Assembly: GCF_047249845.1 (NCBI RefSeq)
Contig: NZ_JBKTWO010000006.1
Span: 23,624 to 87,623 of the forward strand
Reading direction: 5' to 3'
DNA: 64,000 bases
Source of the DNA: Thomasclavelia sp047249845
GTDB taxonomy: Bacteria; Bacillota_I; Bacilli_A; Erysipelotrichales; Coprobacillaceae
Shown here piece by piece: positions 35,126-43,940 of this stretch. The position numbers and the translations under genes were made by a program. The number at the start of each line of letters is the position of its first letter. The stretch's first letter is position 1. Below the pieces are notes generated by a model. It had not been told where the DNA came from. It saw only the letters and a list, made by a program, of their open reading frames with translations, and searched no databases.

Positions 35126-35308
35126 ATGTTAGATAGAGAAAAGAAAACTTTTATTATAGATATTAAAGATTGTAAGAATGATACATGGCAAGGTTCATTA
35201 TCTTGGGTTCAAGGCAAACGTAGTGAAAATTTTCGTAGTGCTTTAGAATTGATTAAATTAATTGATTCAGTTGTGAGTAAAAATAATGATAAAGAAGATG
35301 TTGAATGA
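35126..35308 (+). CDS. WQG-motif protein 2, unknown function
   Basis: 60 residues from the ATG at 35126 (GGAGG at 35113-35117, 8 nt). Consists almost only of the WQG module: TFIIDIKDCKNDTWQGSLSW, QGKRSENFRSALELIKLID. It is paralogous to the C-terminal part of the preceding protein. Cytoplasmic. Third gene of the regulator operon, followed by a terminator. Function unknown. Confidence 0.75.
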   Translation: MLDREKKTFIIDIKDCKNDTWQGSLSWVQGKRSENFRSALELIKLIDSVVSKNNDKEDVE

Positions 35309-35334
35309 TTATATATAAATGTCAAATGCTGTAG

Positions 35335-35362
35335 AGAAATAGCAATTGCTATTTCTTTTTTT
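35335..35362 (+). terminator. Terminator of the regulator operon
   Basis: AGAAATAGCAA and TTGCTATTTCT form a near-perfect palindrome, followed by seven T. Confidence 0.9.
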
Positions 35363-35417
35363 ATATTATTTAATCAGCTATAATGAAGATGTCATCATAT
35401 AAATCAAAAGAAGATAA

Positions 35418-35431
35418 TGAAAGCGCTATCT
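35418..35431 (+). promoter_or_regulatory. cre site (CcpA) upstream of glgB
   Basis: TGAAAGCGCTATCT fits all 14 positions of the consensus TGWAARCGYTWNCW. It lies just upstream of the glgB promoter. Confidence 0.75.
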
Positions 35432-35438
35432 TTTTATG

Positions 35439-35467
35439 GTGAAATTATATTTAAATTATGATATAAT
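35439..35467 (+). promoter_or_regulatory. glgBP promoter
   Basis: GTGAAA (weak -35) at 35439-35444, 17-nt spacer, TATAAT at 35462-35467 with extended TGA. Confidence 0.6.
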
Positions 35468-35507
35468 ATCATTGTCTAATTTAAATAGAGAAAAGGGGGA
35501 GTGACAC

Positions 35508-37385
35508 ATGCTCGATGATTTTTTAATACATGTATTTCATAAAGGAAATACTCTTGAGGCGTATAAACTTTTTGGTGCTCATTTTGAAACAAATAACCAT
35601 AAAAAAGGTGTCCGCTTCACCGTATATGCACCTAATGCACGAAGTGTGCAGGTTATAGGTGAATTTAATGATTGGGATGGAAAAGACCATTACATGGAAA
35701 GATATACAGATGGTGGTATTTGGACTTTGTTTATTCCAGGAATTAAAGAGTATACATTGTATAAATACCGAATTGAAACACAAAATTTTGCAACTGTAGA
35801 TCGTGCTGATCCATATGCTTTTTATAGTGAACTGCGTCCTGGAACAGCTTCGAAGGTTTATAATATTGAGCGTTTTCGCTGGTCTGATAAAAAATGGTTA
35901 AATAACCAGACTAAAAATTTTGATAAACCTATGAATATTTATGAGGCTAATATTGGTTCATGGAAAATGAAGAAAGACTTTACTGAAGAAGAAGATGGTG
36001 AATTCTATACTTATGAAGAAATGATTGATTTATTGATTCCATATCTAGTGGAAAATAATTATACTCATTTAGAATTAATGCCATTGACTGAGTTCCCATT
36101 TGATGGATCATGGGGATATCAAGCAACAGGTTATTTTAGTATCACAAGTCGCTATGGAACTCCCAAAGGGTTTATGGAGTTTGTAAATGCTTGTCACAAG
36201 GCGGGTATTGGTGTTATTATGGATTTTGTTCCTGCCCATTATGTAAAAGATGGACATGGATTATATAAATTTGATGGTGGTTTTGTTTATGATTATCCAG
36301 ATATTAATCAAAGATATACTGAATGGGATAGTGTATACTTTGATGTAGGAAGAGATGAAGTTCGAAGCTTTTTAATGAGTAGTGTAGGATTTTTAGCTGA
36401 ATATTTTCATATTGATGGAATTCGTTTCGATGCCATTAGTAATTTAATATATTGGAAAGGTAACAAGGAAGCAGGTATTAATGATGGTGCGCATGAATTC
36501 ATGAAACGGATGAATAATCATATGAAAGGTTATTATCCAGGTGTCATGTTGATTGCTGAAGATTCTAGTGATTTTCCAGGAGTTACAAAATCACCAGATA
36601 TTGGTGGTTTGGGTTTTGATTATAAATGGGATTTAGGGTGGATGAATGATACTTTGAAATATATGAAGTTAAATCCAATCTATCGTAAGTATGATCATAA
36701 TTTATTAACATTTTCAATGGCATATTTTTATGGTGAGAATTTTATTTTGCCATTTTCTCATGATGAGGTAGTTCATAGTAAAGGTACTATTATTGATAAA
36801 ATTTGGGGCAATAATGAACAGAAATTTGCACAATTAAAAACACTTTATACTTATATGATGATTCATCCTGGTAAAAAATTGAATTTTATGGGAAATGAAT
36901 TAGGAGAGTATAAGGAATGGGATGAGAAGGTTTCTTTGGGATGGAATATTTTGACATATCCAATTCATGATTCATTTCATAATTTTATAATTAGATTAAA
37001 TGAAATATATAAAGAATATCCTTGTATGTATCAACAGGATTATGGATTTGATGGTTTTGAATGGCTTGTAGTTGATGATAGTAACCAAAGTGTCTTTGCA
37101 ATCGAAAGAAAAGACATGGAAGGTAATTCGTTGATTGCAGTAATGAATTTTACTGAAAATAAGCATGAAGGATATATGATACCGGTAAATAATCCTGGTA
37201 GTTATAAAGAAATTTTAAATAGTGATACAGATATTTATACGGGTGGTAATTTTGTAAATAAGAGAGCTATAAAAGCTAAAAATGGATCTGTATTAAATAA
37301 GGAGTATTATATACCAGTGTGTATTGCGCCTTTTGGTAGTATGATTTTTGAATATAAACCGATTAAAAGTAAGAGTGATAAATAA
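35508..37385 (+). CDS. glgB: 1,4-alpha-glucan branching enzyme
   Basis: 625 residues. A CBM48 N-terminal domain (about 25-125: VRFTVYAPNARSVQVIGEFN) precedes a GH13 barrel (about 145-510). Catalytic regions: IMDFVPAHYVKDGHG, nucleophile Asp in DGIRFDAISN, acid Glu in LIAEDSSD, and PFSHDEVVHS. A beta-sandwich C-terminal domain follows (about 520-620). It makes alpha-1,6 branches in glycogen. RBS GGGGGAGTG. Twelve nt before glgP. glgC, glgD and glgA are not in the window, so whether the cell synthesises glycogen or remodels imported alpha-glucan cannot be told. Confidence 0.94.
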   Translation: MLDDFLIHVFHKGNTLEAYKLFGAHFETNNHKKGVRFTVYAPNARSVQVIGEFNDWDGKDHYMERYTDGGIWTLFIPGIKEYTLYKYRIETQNFATVDRADPYAFYSELRPGTASKVYNIERFRWSDKKWLNNQTKNFDKPMNIYEANIGSWKMKKDFTEEEDGEFYTYEEMIDLLIPYLVENNYTHLELMPLTEFPFDGSWGYQATGYFSITSRYGTPKGFMEFVNACHKAGIGVIMDFVPAHYVKDGHGLYKFDGGFVYDYPDINQRYTEWDSVYFDVGRDEVRSFLMSSVGFLAEYFHIDGIRFDAISNLIYWKGNKEAGINDGAHEFMKRMNNHMKGYYPGVMLIAEDSSDFPGVTKSPDIGGLGFDYKWDLGWMNDTLKYMKLNPIYRKYDHNLLTFSMAYFYGENFILPFSHDEVVHSKGTIIDKIWGNNEQKFAQLKTLYTYMMIHPGKKLNFMGNELGEYKEWDEKVSLGWNILTYPIHDSFHNFIIRLNEIYKEYPCMYQQDYGFDGFEWLVVDDSNQSVFAIERKDMEGNSLIAVMNFTENKHEGYMIPVNNPGSYKEILNSDTDIYTGGNFVNKRAIKAKNGSVLNKEYYIPVCIAPFGSMIFEYKPIKSKSDK

Positions 37386-37396
37386 GGGGAGTTAAA

Positions 37397-39793
37397 ATGT
37401 TTAAGACAAAAGAAGAATTTAAGTATGAATTTTCAAAAAGAATTATTGAGACATATGGAAGAACAGTAGAGGAATCGCATCTTACAGAAAAATTCTTAGT
37501 ATTAGAATTAATGGTAAGAGATTATGCTTCTGTAAATTGGGCAACTAGTAAAGCTTTGATTCGTAATAATTATCAAAAACAAATGCATTATTTTTCAATG
37601 GAGTTTTTAATTGGACGTCTATTAGTTAATAATATGATGAATCTTGGTATCTACGATATTGCTAAAGATGGATTAGCTGAATATGGAATCAATATTCATG
37701 ATTTAGAAGAATTAGAATCAGATGCAGGATTAGGAAATGGTGGTTTAGGAAGATTAGCTGCATGTTTTATGGATTCTTTGGCATCATTAGCTTATCCAGG
37801 TCATGGTCATACGATTCGTTATGAATTTGGATTATTTAAGCAAAAGATTGAAAATGGTTATCAACTAGAATTACCTGATCAATGGATGCAAACAGGATTT
37901 AATTGGGAGGTAAGAAAACCTAAACATCGTGTTCCAGTTAAATTCTTTGGTAAGATCGTTTACAATGAAGCAACAGGTAAATATGAACATGTAGATGCTG
38001 AAGAAGTTTATGCTGTTCCTTATGATGTACCAATTATTGGAAATAAAACGACAACAACTAATACACTAAGACTATGGGGAGCAGAAGCTAGTGATAATAT
38101 ACCAGCTAACCAAAACTTTAGACAATATATACAAAATGTAAGAGATATTTGTCAAATGCTTTATCCAGATGATTCAACTCCAGCTGGTAAGATGTTACGT
38201 TTAAAACAAGAATACTTTTTTACTTGTGCAGGTTTAAACTCAATCGTTAAAGCTCATTTAAGAATTTATCCAAATATGAATAATTTTCATGAAAAAAATG
38301 TTATTCAGTTAAATGATACACATCCAGTTTTAGCGATTCCAGAGTTAATGAGAATCTTAATTGATGAACAAGGTTATGAATGGGATGAGGCATGGGATAT
38401 TACAACTCAAACATTTGCTTATACTAACCATACAATTTTGGCAGAAGCACTAGAAACATGGCCAATTGATTTGATGCAGTCATTATTACCACGAGTTTAT
38501 CAAATTATTGAAGAAATTCATCGCCGTTTTATTGGATATGTAAAAATGGTAAGTAATCGGGATGAAGAATTATTAAGTCGAGTAATGATATTAAGAGATG
38601 GTACTGTATATATGGCTCGCCTTGCGATTGTTGGAAGTTTCAGTGTAAATGGAGTAGCTAAGTTACATTCTGATATTTTAGTACAACGTGAATTAAAAGA
38701 TTTTGCAACTTTGTATCCAAATAAATTTAATAACAAAACAAATGGAGTAACACATCGGCGTTGGTTAGCGTATTGTAATCCAGAGCTTGCTTCGTTAATT
38801 ACAGAATATATTGGAGATGAGTGGATTAAAAGTCCTGATAAATTAGAAAATTTAATGAATCATGTTGATGATACTACTTTACAAGAACGTTTTCTTGATG
38901 TAAAACGTGAAAGAAAACAAATCTTAGCTGATTACATCTTAGAGCATAATAAAATCAAAGTAGATGTTGACAGTATTTTTGATATTCAAGTAAAACGTCT
39001 TCATGCTTATAAACGACAATTGTTAAACGTATTACATATTATTGATTTGTATTTCAGAATGAAAGATAATCCAGATTATCGAATTGAGCCAAGAACATTT
39101 ATTTTTGGGGCTAAAGCAGCTAGTGGATATTATTTTGCTAAAAAAGTTATTAAGCTTATTAACAGTGTTGGTGATATTGTAAATAATGATCCTGAAACAA
39201 ATAAATATTTAAAAGTAGTATTCTTAGAAAACTATGGTGTTACTTTAGCAGAAAAAATTATGCCTGCTGCTGATGTTTCAGAACAAATATCAACTGCAGG
39301 TAAAGAAGCAAGTGGTACAGGTAATATGAAATTCATGATGAACGGAGCAATTACTTTAGGTACTTTAGATGGTGCGAATGTTGAAATATCAGAACTTGTA
39401 GGAGATGAAAACTGTATTATCTTTGGTATGAAAGATCATGAAGTAAAAGAATTACAAAATAGTGGTACTTATAATGCATGGGATATTTATAATAATAATC
39501 CGCATTTAAAACGTGTTATTGATAGTTTGATGGATGGCACATTTATTGAAAATAGAGAAGAATTTAGAGTTATATTCGAAGAATTAATGAATAAAAATGA
39601 TGAATATTTTGTTTTAGCAGATTATGATGAATATTGCAAGGCTCAAATGAAGGTAAGAGATTTATATAAAGACCGTTCTAGCTGGGCTAAAGTATGTCTA
39701 ATTAATATAGCTAAAAGTGGTTTCTTCTCGTCAGATCGAACTATTCAAGAATATGTTGATGATATTTGGCATTTAGATAAAGTTAAATTTTAA
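37397..39793 (+). CDS. glgP: Glycogen/alpha-glucan phosphorylase
   Basis: 798 residues, usual length. The conserved opening HYFSMEFLIGRLLVNN, glycine-rich DAGLGNGGLGRLAACF, the pyrophosphorylase-like LNDTHPVLAIPELMR and the PLP-lysine region KEASGTGNMKFMMNGA are present and followed by TLGTLDGANVE. It releases glucose-1-phosphate from alpha-1,4-glucan, which the PgcA-like mutase in this window can pass to glycolysis. In operon with glgB under the cre site. Cytoplasmic. Confidence 0.95.
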   Translation: MFKTKEEFKYEFSKRIIETYGRTVEESHLTEKFLVLELMVRDYASVNWATSKALIRNNYQKQMHYFSMEFLIGRLLVNNMMNLGIYDIAKDGLAEYGINIHDLEELESDAGLGNGGLGRLAACFMDSLASLAYPGHGHTIRYEFGLFKQKIENGYQLELPDQWMQTGFNWEVRKPKHRVPVKFFGKIVYNEATGKYEHVDAEEVYAVPYDVPIIGNKTTTTNTLRLWGAEASDNIPANQNFRQYIQNVRDICQMLYPDDSTPAGKMLRLKQEYFFTCAGLNSIVKAHLRIYPNMNNFHEKNVIQLNDTHPVLAIPELMRILIDEQGYEWDEAWDITTQTFAYTNHTILAEALETWPIDLMQSLLPRVYQIIEEIHRRFIGYVKMVSNRDEELLSRVMILRDGTVYMARLAIVGSFSVNGVAKLHSDILVQRELKDFATLYPNKFNNKTNGVTHRRWLAYCNPELASLITEYIGDEWIKSPDKLENLMNHVDDTTLQERFLDVKRERKQILADYILEHNKIKVDVDSIFDIQVKRLHAYKRQLLNVLHIIDLYFRMKDNPDYRIEPRTFIFGAKAASGYYFAKKVIKLINSVGDIVNNDPETNKYLKVVFLENYGVTLAEKIMPAADVSEQISTAGKEASGTGNMKFMMNGAITLGTLDGANVEISELVGDENCIIFGMKDHEVKELQNSGTYNAWDIYNNNPHLKRVIDSLMDGTFIENREEFRVIFEELMNKNDEYFVLADYDEYCKAQMKVRDLYKDRSSWAKVCLINIAKSGFFSSDRTIQEYVDDIWHLDKVKF

Positions 39794-39809
39794 AAATATA
39801 AAAAGTTAG

Positions 39810-39840
39810 AGAAACTGGTTTATATAACAGTTTCTTTATT
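39810..39840 (+). terminator. glgBP terminator
   Basis: GAAACTG and CAGTTTC pair across a 10-nt loop, then TTTATTATT. Confidence 0.75.
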
Positions 39841-39934
39841 ATTTATTATTAATATAAATTTACCAGGTAAAATTATTACTTAATCTTTTAAAAACATTGG
39901 GAGAGTAAGAGTTTAAGAGAATTTAACTTAAAAT

Positions 39935-40032
39935 AATAAAAAAGTATAATTGCCTGGTAAAAAAATGAAAAAGTGTTGATATATATAGGTTTTGAGGTAT
40001 AATGGGATATAGAAAGTGGCTTATTTACTAGG
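39935..40032 (+). other. CRISPR leader
   Basis: An A+T-rich, non-coding stretch next to the intact end of the array, with a possible promoter (TATAAT at about 40000). The degenerate repeat is at the other end, so the leader is on this side. Confidence 0.55.
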
Positions 40033-41382
40033 GTTTAATAACAACATAAGATGTATTGAAATTTAAATTTCATAGTGTTTCCTCCTTAAATTTCTTTAGT
40101 TTAATAACAACATAAGATGTATTGAAATACTACATCCTCTAAGTGCTTTACTTTGTCTACTGCTTGTTTAATAACAACATAAGATGTATTGAAATTAAAT
40201 TTTGCTGTAGTTCTTCCACCATCTAAATTTAGTTTAATAACAACATAAGATGTATTGAAATCAGTATTCTAAATTTAAGACCTTAATTTCTTTCTTAGTT
40301 TAATAACAACATAAGATGTATTGAAATATCATCCTATCAAACTGCGCAATAAGCAAAATATCAGTTTAATAACAACATAAGATGTATTGAAATTCTGTAA
40401 AGTTTATATCATATGTTTTACTTCTCGTGTTTAATAACAACATAAGATGTATTGAAATCCACAAAAAATTTTATCGTTCATGGTAATGATAAAGTTTAAT
40501 AACAACATAAGATGTATTGAAATGTTCCTGCAACAACTAGTTCTTTTGTTGTCTTATTTGTTTAATAACAACATAAGATGTATTGAAATTTGGTTGAATA
40601 ACAAATAGAACCTACAATCAATAAGTTTAATAACAACATAAGATGTATTGAAATAAAAATACAAGGAATACTTGACAAATACAAGTAATGTTTAATAACA
40701 ACATAAGATGTATTGAAATATATAATCCAGATTTAGACATTTTAGAAGTGTTTATGTTTAATAACAACATAAGATGTATTGAAATCAATTGATTTTGTTA
40801 ATATACAGCGGAGGTGAAATTTGTTTAATAACAACATAAGATGTATTGAAATGTTAGAGCAATGCAGTATCAAAAGCCAAGTGAGTAGTTTAATAACAAC
40901 ATAAGATGTATTGAAATCTCTTTAAGTATTCTTGGTCTTGGTGCGGTTGCACTTGTTTAATAACAACATAAGATGTATTGAAATAATGGCACACAAAACG
41001 GAAAATACTCCGACCAATTTGTTTAATAACAACATAAGATGTATTGAAATCAAGAAATCTTGTTATTAACAATAGCCAATCTATGTTTAATAACAACATA
41101 AGATGTATTGAAATCCGCAAGTATGGCTTCGACATAATACTTATTGCACAAGTTTAATAACAACATAAGATGTATTGAAATGCCCAATTGTAAAAAGTCT
41201 GAGTGGTTATCCCTATAGGTTTAATAACAACATAAGATGTATTGAAATTTTAAGATTGGGTAAAGCACCGAAGAAATAGGAATTTGTTTAATAACAACAT
41301 AAGATGTATTGAAATTACCATTTTATTCTGTCCTTGAGCACCTAAATACGGAGTTTAATAACAACATAAGATGTATTGATTT
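40033..41382 (+). CRISPR. CRISPR array, 21 repeats and 20 spacers, no cas genes in the window
   Basis: The 30-nt repeat starts GTTTAATAAC and ends GTATTGAAAT. Repeat starts: 40033, 40099, 40166, 40232, 40298, 40364, 40429, 40494, 40560, 40625, 40690, 40756, 40823, 40888, 40955, 41021, 41085, 41152, 41219, 41286 and 41353. Twenty repeats are identical; the last changes GAAAT to GATTT at its 3-prime end, marking the old, leader-distal side. Spacers are 34-37 nt, all different. The ATTGAAA end is the usual Cas6 handle of type I-B (sometimes III) arrays. No cas gene is found within 40 kb upstream or 22 kb downstream in this window. Confidence 0.98.
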
Positions 41383-41617
41383 AAATTTTATATTTGTATA
41401 TAGTCTAAATGATTAATTATAATTTAGTTTGGTATATGTCAGGAAAGCTATGTTTTTGTGAGGCTTTTGGGCATAGTTATTTTTAAAAATTTTTAATTAA
41501 AATATAATAAGAGAAGTGAACTATTATGAAAACACTATTATTAGTAAAAGAGTTACATATTTTACATTTATTAGATGTCTGATTTAGTATGTATCTTTTG
41601 AAAGGATAGAAATAATA

Positions 41618-42451
41618 ATGATAGATAAAAGTAGTTTAATGTATATACCTGAAAATAGAAAGATACTTATTCAAGGAGAAGATTTTGTCTATTTATTACC
41701 ATGTGAACAACTTAGTAGTTTGATATCTAATTTTACAATTACCTTCCCTAATGAATTAATTATATCAGATGATTATACTATAATGCCTCATGGCAGTGTT
41801 ACGCTTGTACTGTTTAATTACAATGATGAAGTATATAGTTTTTTATTTGGACCAACCACAAAATCAATTAAAGTAGGCGAAATAGCGAATAAATGTGATG
41901 TCATATTTATTATTGAATTTCAACCAGCTGGATTTTTTCCTTTTACAAAAATAAATCAAAAAGAATTGACTGATAAAATCATACCTTTTTCATTAGTTGA
42001 TGAATCATTAGATAATATTTTGAGTAATATTTTTAAAACTTCTTTATCTATAGAAGAATTATTATTTGAATTTGAAAAAATACTATTATTAAATATTCAA
42101 TTTCAATATCCTAAAGAACTTTTATTAGCTATAAAAAACATTATTAAAATGGAGGGAGTTATAACTTCTGTGGAAATTTCAAATAATTCTTTTTATTGTT
42201 CAAGACATCTAAACAGGTTATTTAACTTTCATTTAGGTATGAGTATGAAATCTTTTTCAAGATTAGTGAAAATAAATAAATCTATTCATTTGTTAAATGA
42301 AAAGACGAATACATTAGCTTTAATATGTGAGAAACTTGGATATTATGATGTTTCTCATTTTGTAAAAGATTTTAAAATTGTATGTAATATTACACCTCAA
42401 GAATATAGAACTAATATGTCTGATTTTTACAGTGAAATAGCAAAGTTTTAA
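41618..42451 (+). CDS. AraC-family regulator with DUF6597-like N-terminus
   Basis: 277 residues. The N-terminal beta domain (about 1-140: YLLPCEQLSSLIS, IMPHGSVTLVLFNYNDE, IIEFQPAGFFPFTKI) resembles the DUF6597/AraC ligand domain. The C-terminal 100 residues are a double helix-turn-helix: SVEISNNSFYCSRHLNRLFN and ALICEKLGYYDVSHFVKDFK. It lies 39 nt before a VOC protein gene and may control it. The inducer is not known. Confidence 0.85.
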   Translation: MIDKSSLMYIPENRKILIQGEDFVYLLPCEQLSSLISNFTITFPNELIISDDYTIMPHGSVTLVLFNYNDEVYSFLFGPTTKSIKVGEIANKCDVIFIIEFQPAGFFPFTKINQKELTDKIIPFSLVDESLDNILSNIFKTSLSIEELLFEFEKILLLNIQFQYPKELLLAIKNIIKMEGVITSVEISNNSFYCSRHLNRLFNFHLGMSMKSFSRLVKINKSIHLLNEKTNTLALICEKLGYYDVSHFVKDFKIVCNITPQEYRTNMSDFYSEIAKF

Positions 42452-42490
42452 ATTTATAATATTCTTATAATAGAAAGCGAGGAATATATA

Positions 42491-42901
42491 ATGAAATTTA
42501 ATGAAACAACAATTCGTATTTTAGTTAGAAAAAATTATGGAGAGTGTTTTGATTTTTATACAAAAAAATTAGGCTTAATTGCAATTTGGGGTGATAGAAA
42601 TGGACCTTATACTTCATTTGCTGTAAGCAGCGATACACCACCATGTTTTGCTATCTTTTCAGGGGAAGCGATGTCTATGTTTCAGGGTTATCAACAGCCT
42701 GATATTGATAGTACAGTAAAAGATACTATTGTAGCGGTTATACCTACTCTTGATTTAGATGAAGATTATTTACGTTTAAAAGAAGCGGGAGTAAGTTTTA
42801 TTGGTGAACCACAGTATATTGAGGCATGGGGGATGCGTTGTACTTATTTTAGAGATCCGGAGGGCAATTTGTTTGAATTAAATGATGCTAGTAGTATATA
42901 A
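42491..42901 (+). CDS. VOC-family (glyoxalase/bleomycin-resistance fold) protein
   Basis: 136 residues. Two beta-alpha-beta-beta-beta modules: CFDFYTKKLGLIAIWGDRNG and LDEDYLRLKEAGVSFIGEPQ, ending with the typical YFRDPEGNLFELND. RBS AGCGAGGAATA. Members include metal-dependent lyases, dioxygenases and drug-binding proteins; the sequence does not say which. Probably in one unit with the AraC regulator. Confidence 0.85.
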   Translation: MKFNETTIRILVRKNYGECFDFYTKKLGLIAIWGDRNGPYTSFAVSSDTPPCFAIFSGEAMSMFQGYQQPDIDSTVKDTIVAVIPTLDLDEDYLRLKEAGVSFIGEPQYIEAWGMRCTYFRDPEGNLFELNDASSI

Positions 42902-42942
42902 TTTAATTCGTAGTAAAAGATAGATTAAAAAAGGAGAATTAT

Positions 42943-43665
42943 ATGAACTGGGAGCCATGGACAGGATGCTATAAAACTAGTGATGGTTGTACAAATTGTT
43001 ACTTCTATGGACCACATGCTAAACGCTATGGTCAAAATATTATTGAAAAAACAGATAAGTTTGATTGGCCAATAAGGAAGAATAAAAAAGGTGAATACAA
43101 TATTAAAGGAAATAAAATACTTGCAACTTGTTTTGCAACTGATTTTTTTCTTCCTGAAGCAGATAAGTGGCGTAAAGAGGTGTGGGCAATCATTAAAGAA
43201 AGAAAAGATATAGAATTTCTAATTCTAACGAAGCGAATTGATCGTTTTCTTGTATCACTGCCAGAAGACTGGGGAGCAGGATATGATAATGTGAATATAG
43301 GATGTACTGTTGAAAATCAGGAATTAGCTGATTATCGGTTGCCGTTGTTTTTGTCTTATCCAATAAAACGACGTTTTATTGCTTGTGCACCACTTTTGGA
43401 GGCGATTGATTTAACTCCTTATCTTCATGGAGTGGATCATGTAACAGTTGGTGGTGAAACAGGTAAGCAGGCTCGTGAATGTAATTATGATTGGGTACTT
43501 GATATTCGCAAGCAATGTTTAAATGCAAACATAACATTTTGGTTTAAGAATACTGGTTCACTATTTAAACATGATGGTATAGTAGAAAAAGTAAATCCCT
43601 TTAAACAAGCTGGAAAAGCAAAAGAGCTAGGAATAAATATATCAGATGGTAAACCTTTATTTTAA
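42943..43665 (+). CDS. DUF5131 (phage Gp37/Gp68-like) protein
   Basis: 240 residues. N-terminus NWEPWTGCYKTSDGCTNCYF gives the cysteine cluster C-x6-C-x2-C at 9, 16 and 19. Then come KILATCFATDFFLPEAD, FLILTKRIDRF, NIGCTVENQELADYRLP, RFIACAPLLEAIDL and TVGGETGKQARECNYDWV, the order found in DUF5131 proteins of phages and plasmids. The barrel-like pattern and cysteines suggest a radical-SAM-like fold, but the cysteine spacing is not the standard CX3CX2C. Function unknown. RBS AAGGAG. Close to the CRISPR array, which marks accessory DNA. Confidence 0.8.
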   Translation: MNWEPWTGCYKTSDGCTNCYFYGPHAKRYGQNIIEKTDKFDWPIRKNKKGEYNIKGNKILATCFATDFFLPEADKWRKEVWAIIKERKDIEFLILTKRIDRFLVSLPEDWGAGYDNVNIGCTVENQELADYRLPLFLSYPIKRRFIACAPLLEAIDLTPYLHGVDHVTVGGETGKQARECNYDWVLDIRKQCLNANITFWFKNTGSLFKHDGIVEKVNPFKQAGKAKELGINISDGKPLF

Positions 43666-43887
43666 TATAACTGGTATTATTAAAGCAGAAAAATCTAGTT
43701 TAGTAATACTTAAAATATTTTAATATTAATTCTAGAATTAAAACTATTAATTTATTAAAAAAGTTTTAGTTCTTTTTTGTTTAAGTTATGATTATTTATA
43801 AACAAGTATAATTTAATTTAAATTACTGCATAATAAAACTATTATTTTAATTATATAAAAAAAGAAAAATAAGTAAGTTTTATTGCA

Positions 43888-43916
43888 TTGCCTTAGTTAA
43901 GAAGATAGGCTATAAT
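43888..43916 (+). promoter_or_regulatory. pulA-pth-mfd promoter
   Basis: TTGCCT at 43888-43893, 17-nt spacer, TATAAT at 43911-43916. Confidence 0.7.
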
Positions 43917-43940
43917 GAGGTAGAAAAATGGGGTGAAATT

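Noticed and set aside
35503..35507. GTGAC before glgB
   Set aside because: Single copy, within the ribosome binding site, no second repeat at 11 bp and no -10 at the right distance.
40890..41135. Minus-strand open frame of 81 codons
   Set aside because: It translates CRISPR repeats and spacers; the repeated peptide NTSYVVIKQ is the reverse translation of the repeat.
40063..41352. Self-targeting spacers against genes in the window
   Set aside because: No obvious match was seen by eye; a real search is needed, so none is claimed.
41526..41582. Short frame MKTLLLVKELH... before the AraC gene
   Set aside because: Only 18 codons. The opening recalls flavodoxins (MKTLLIVKS), so it may be a remnant, but there is too little to call.
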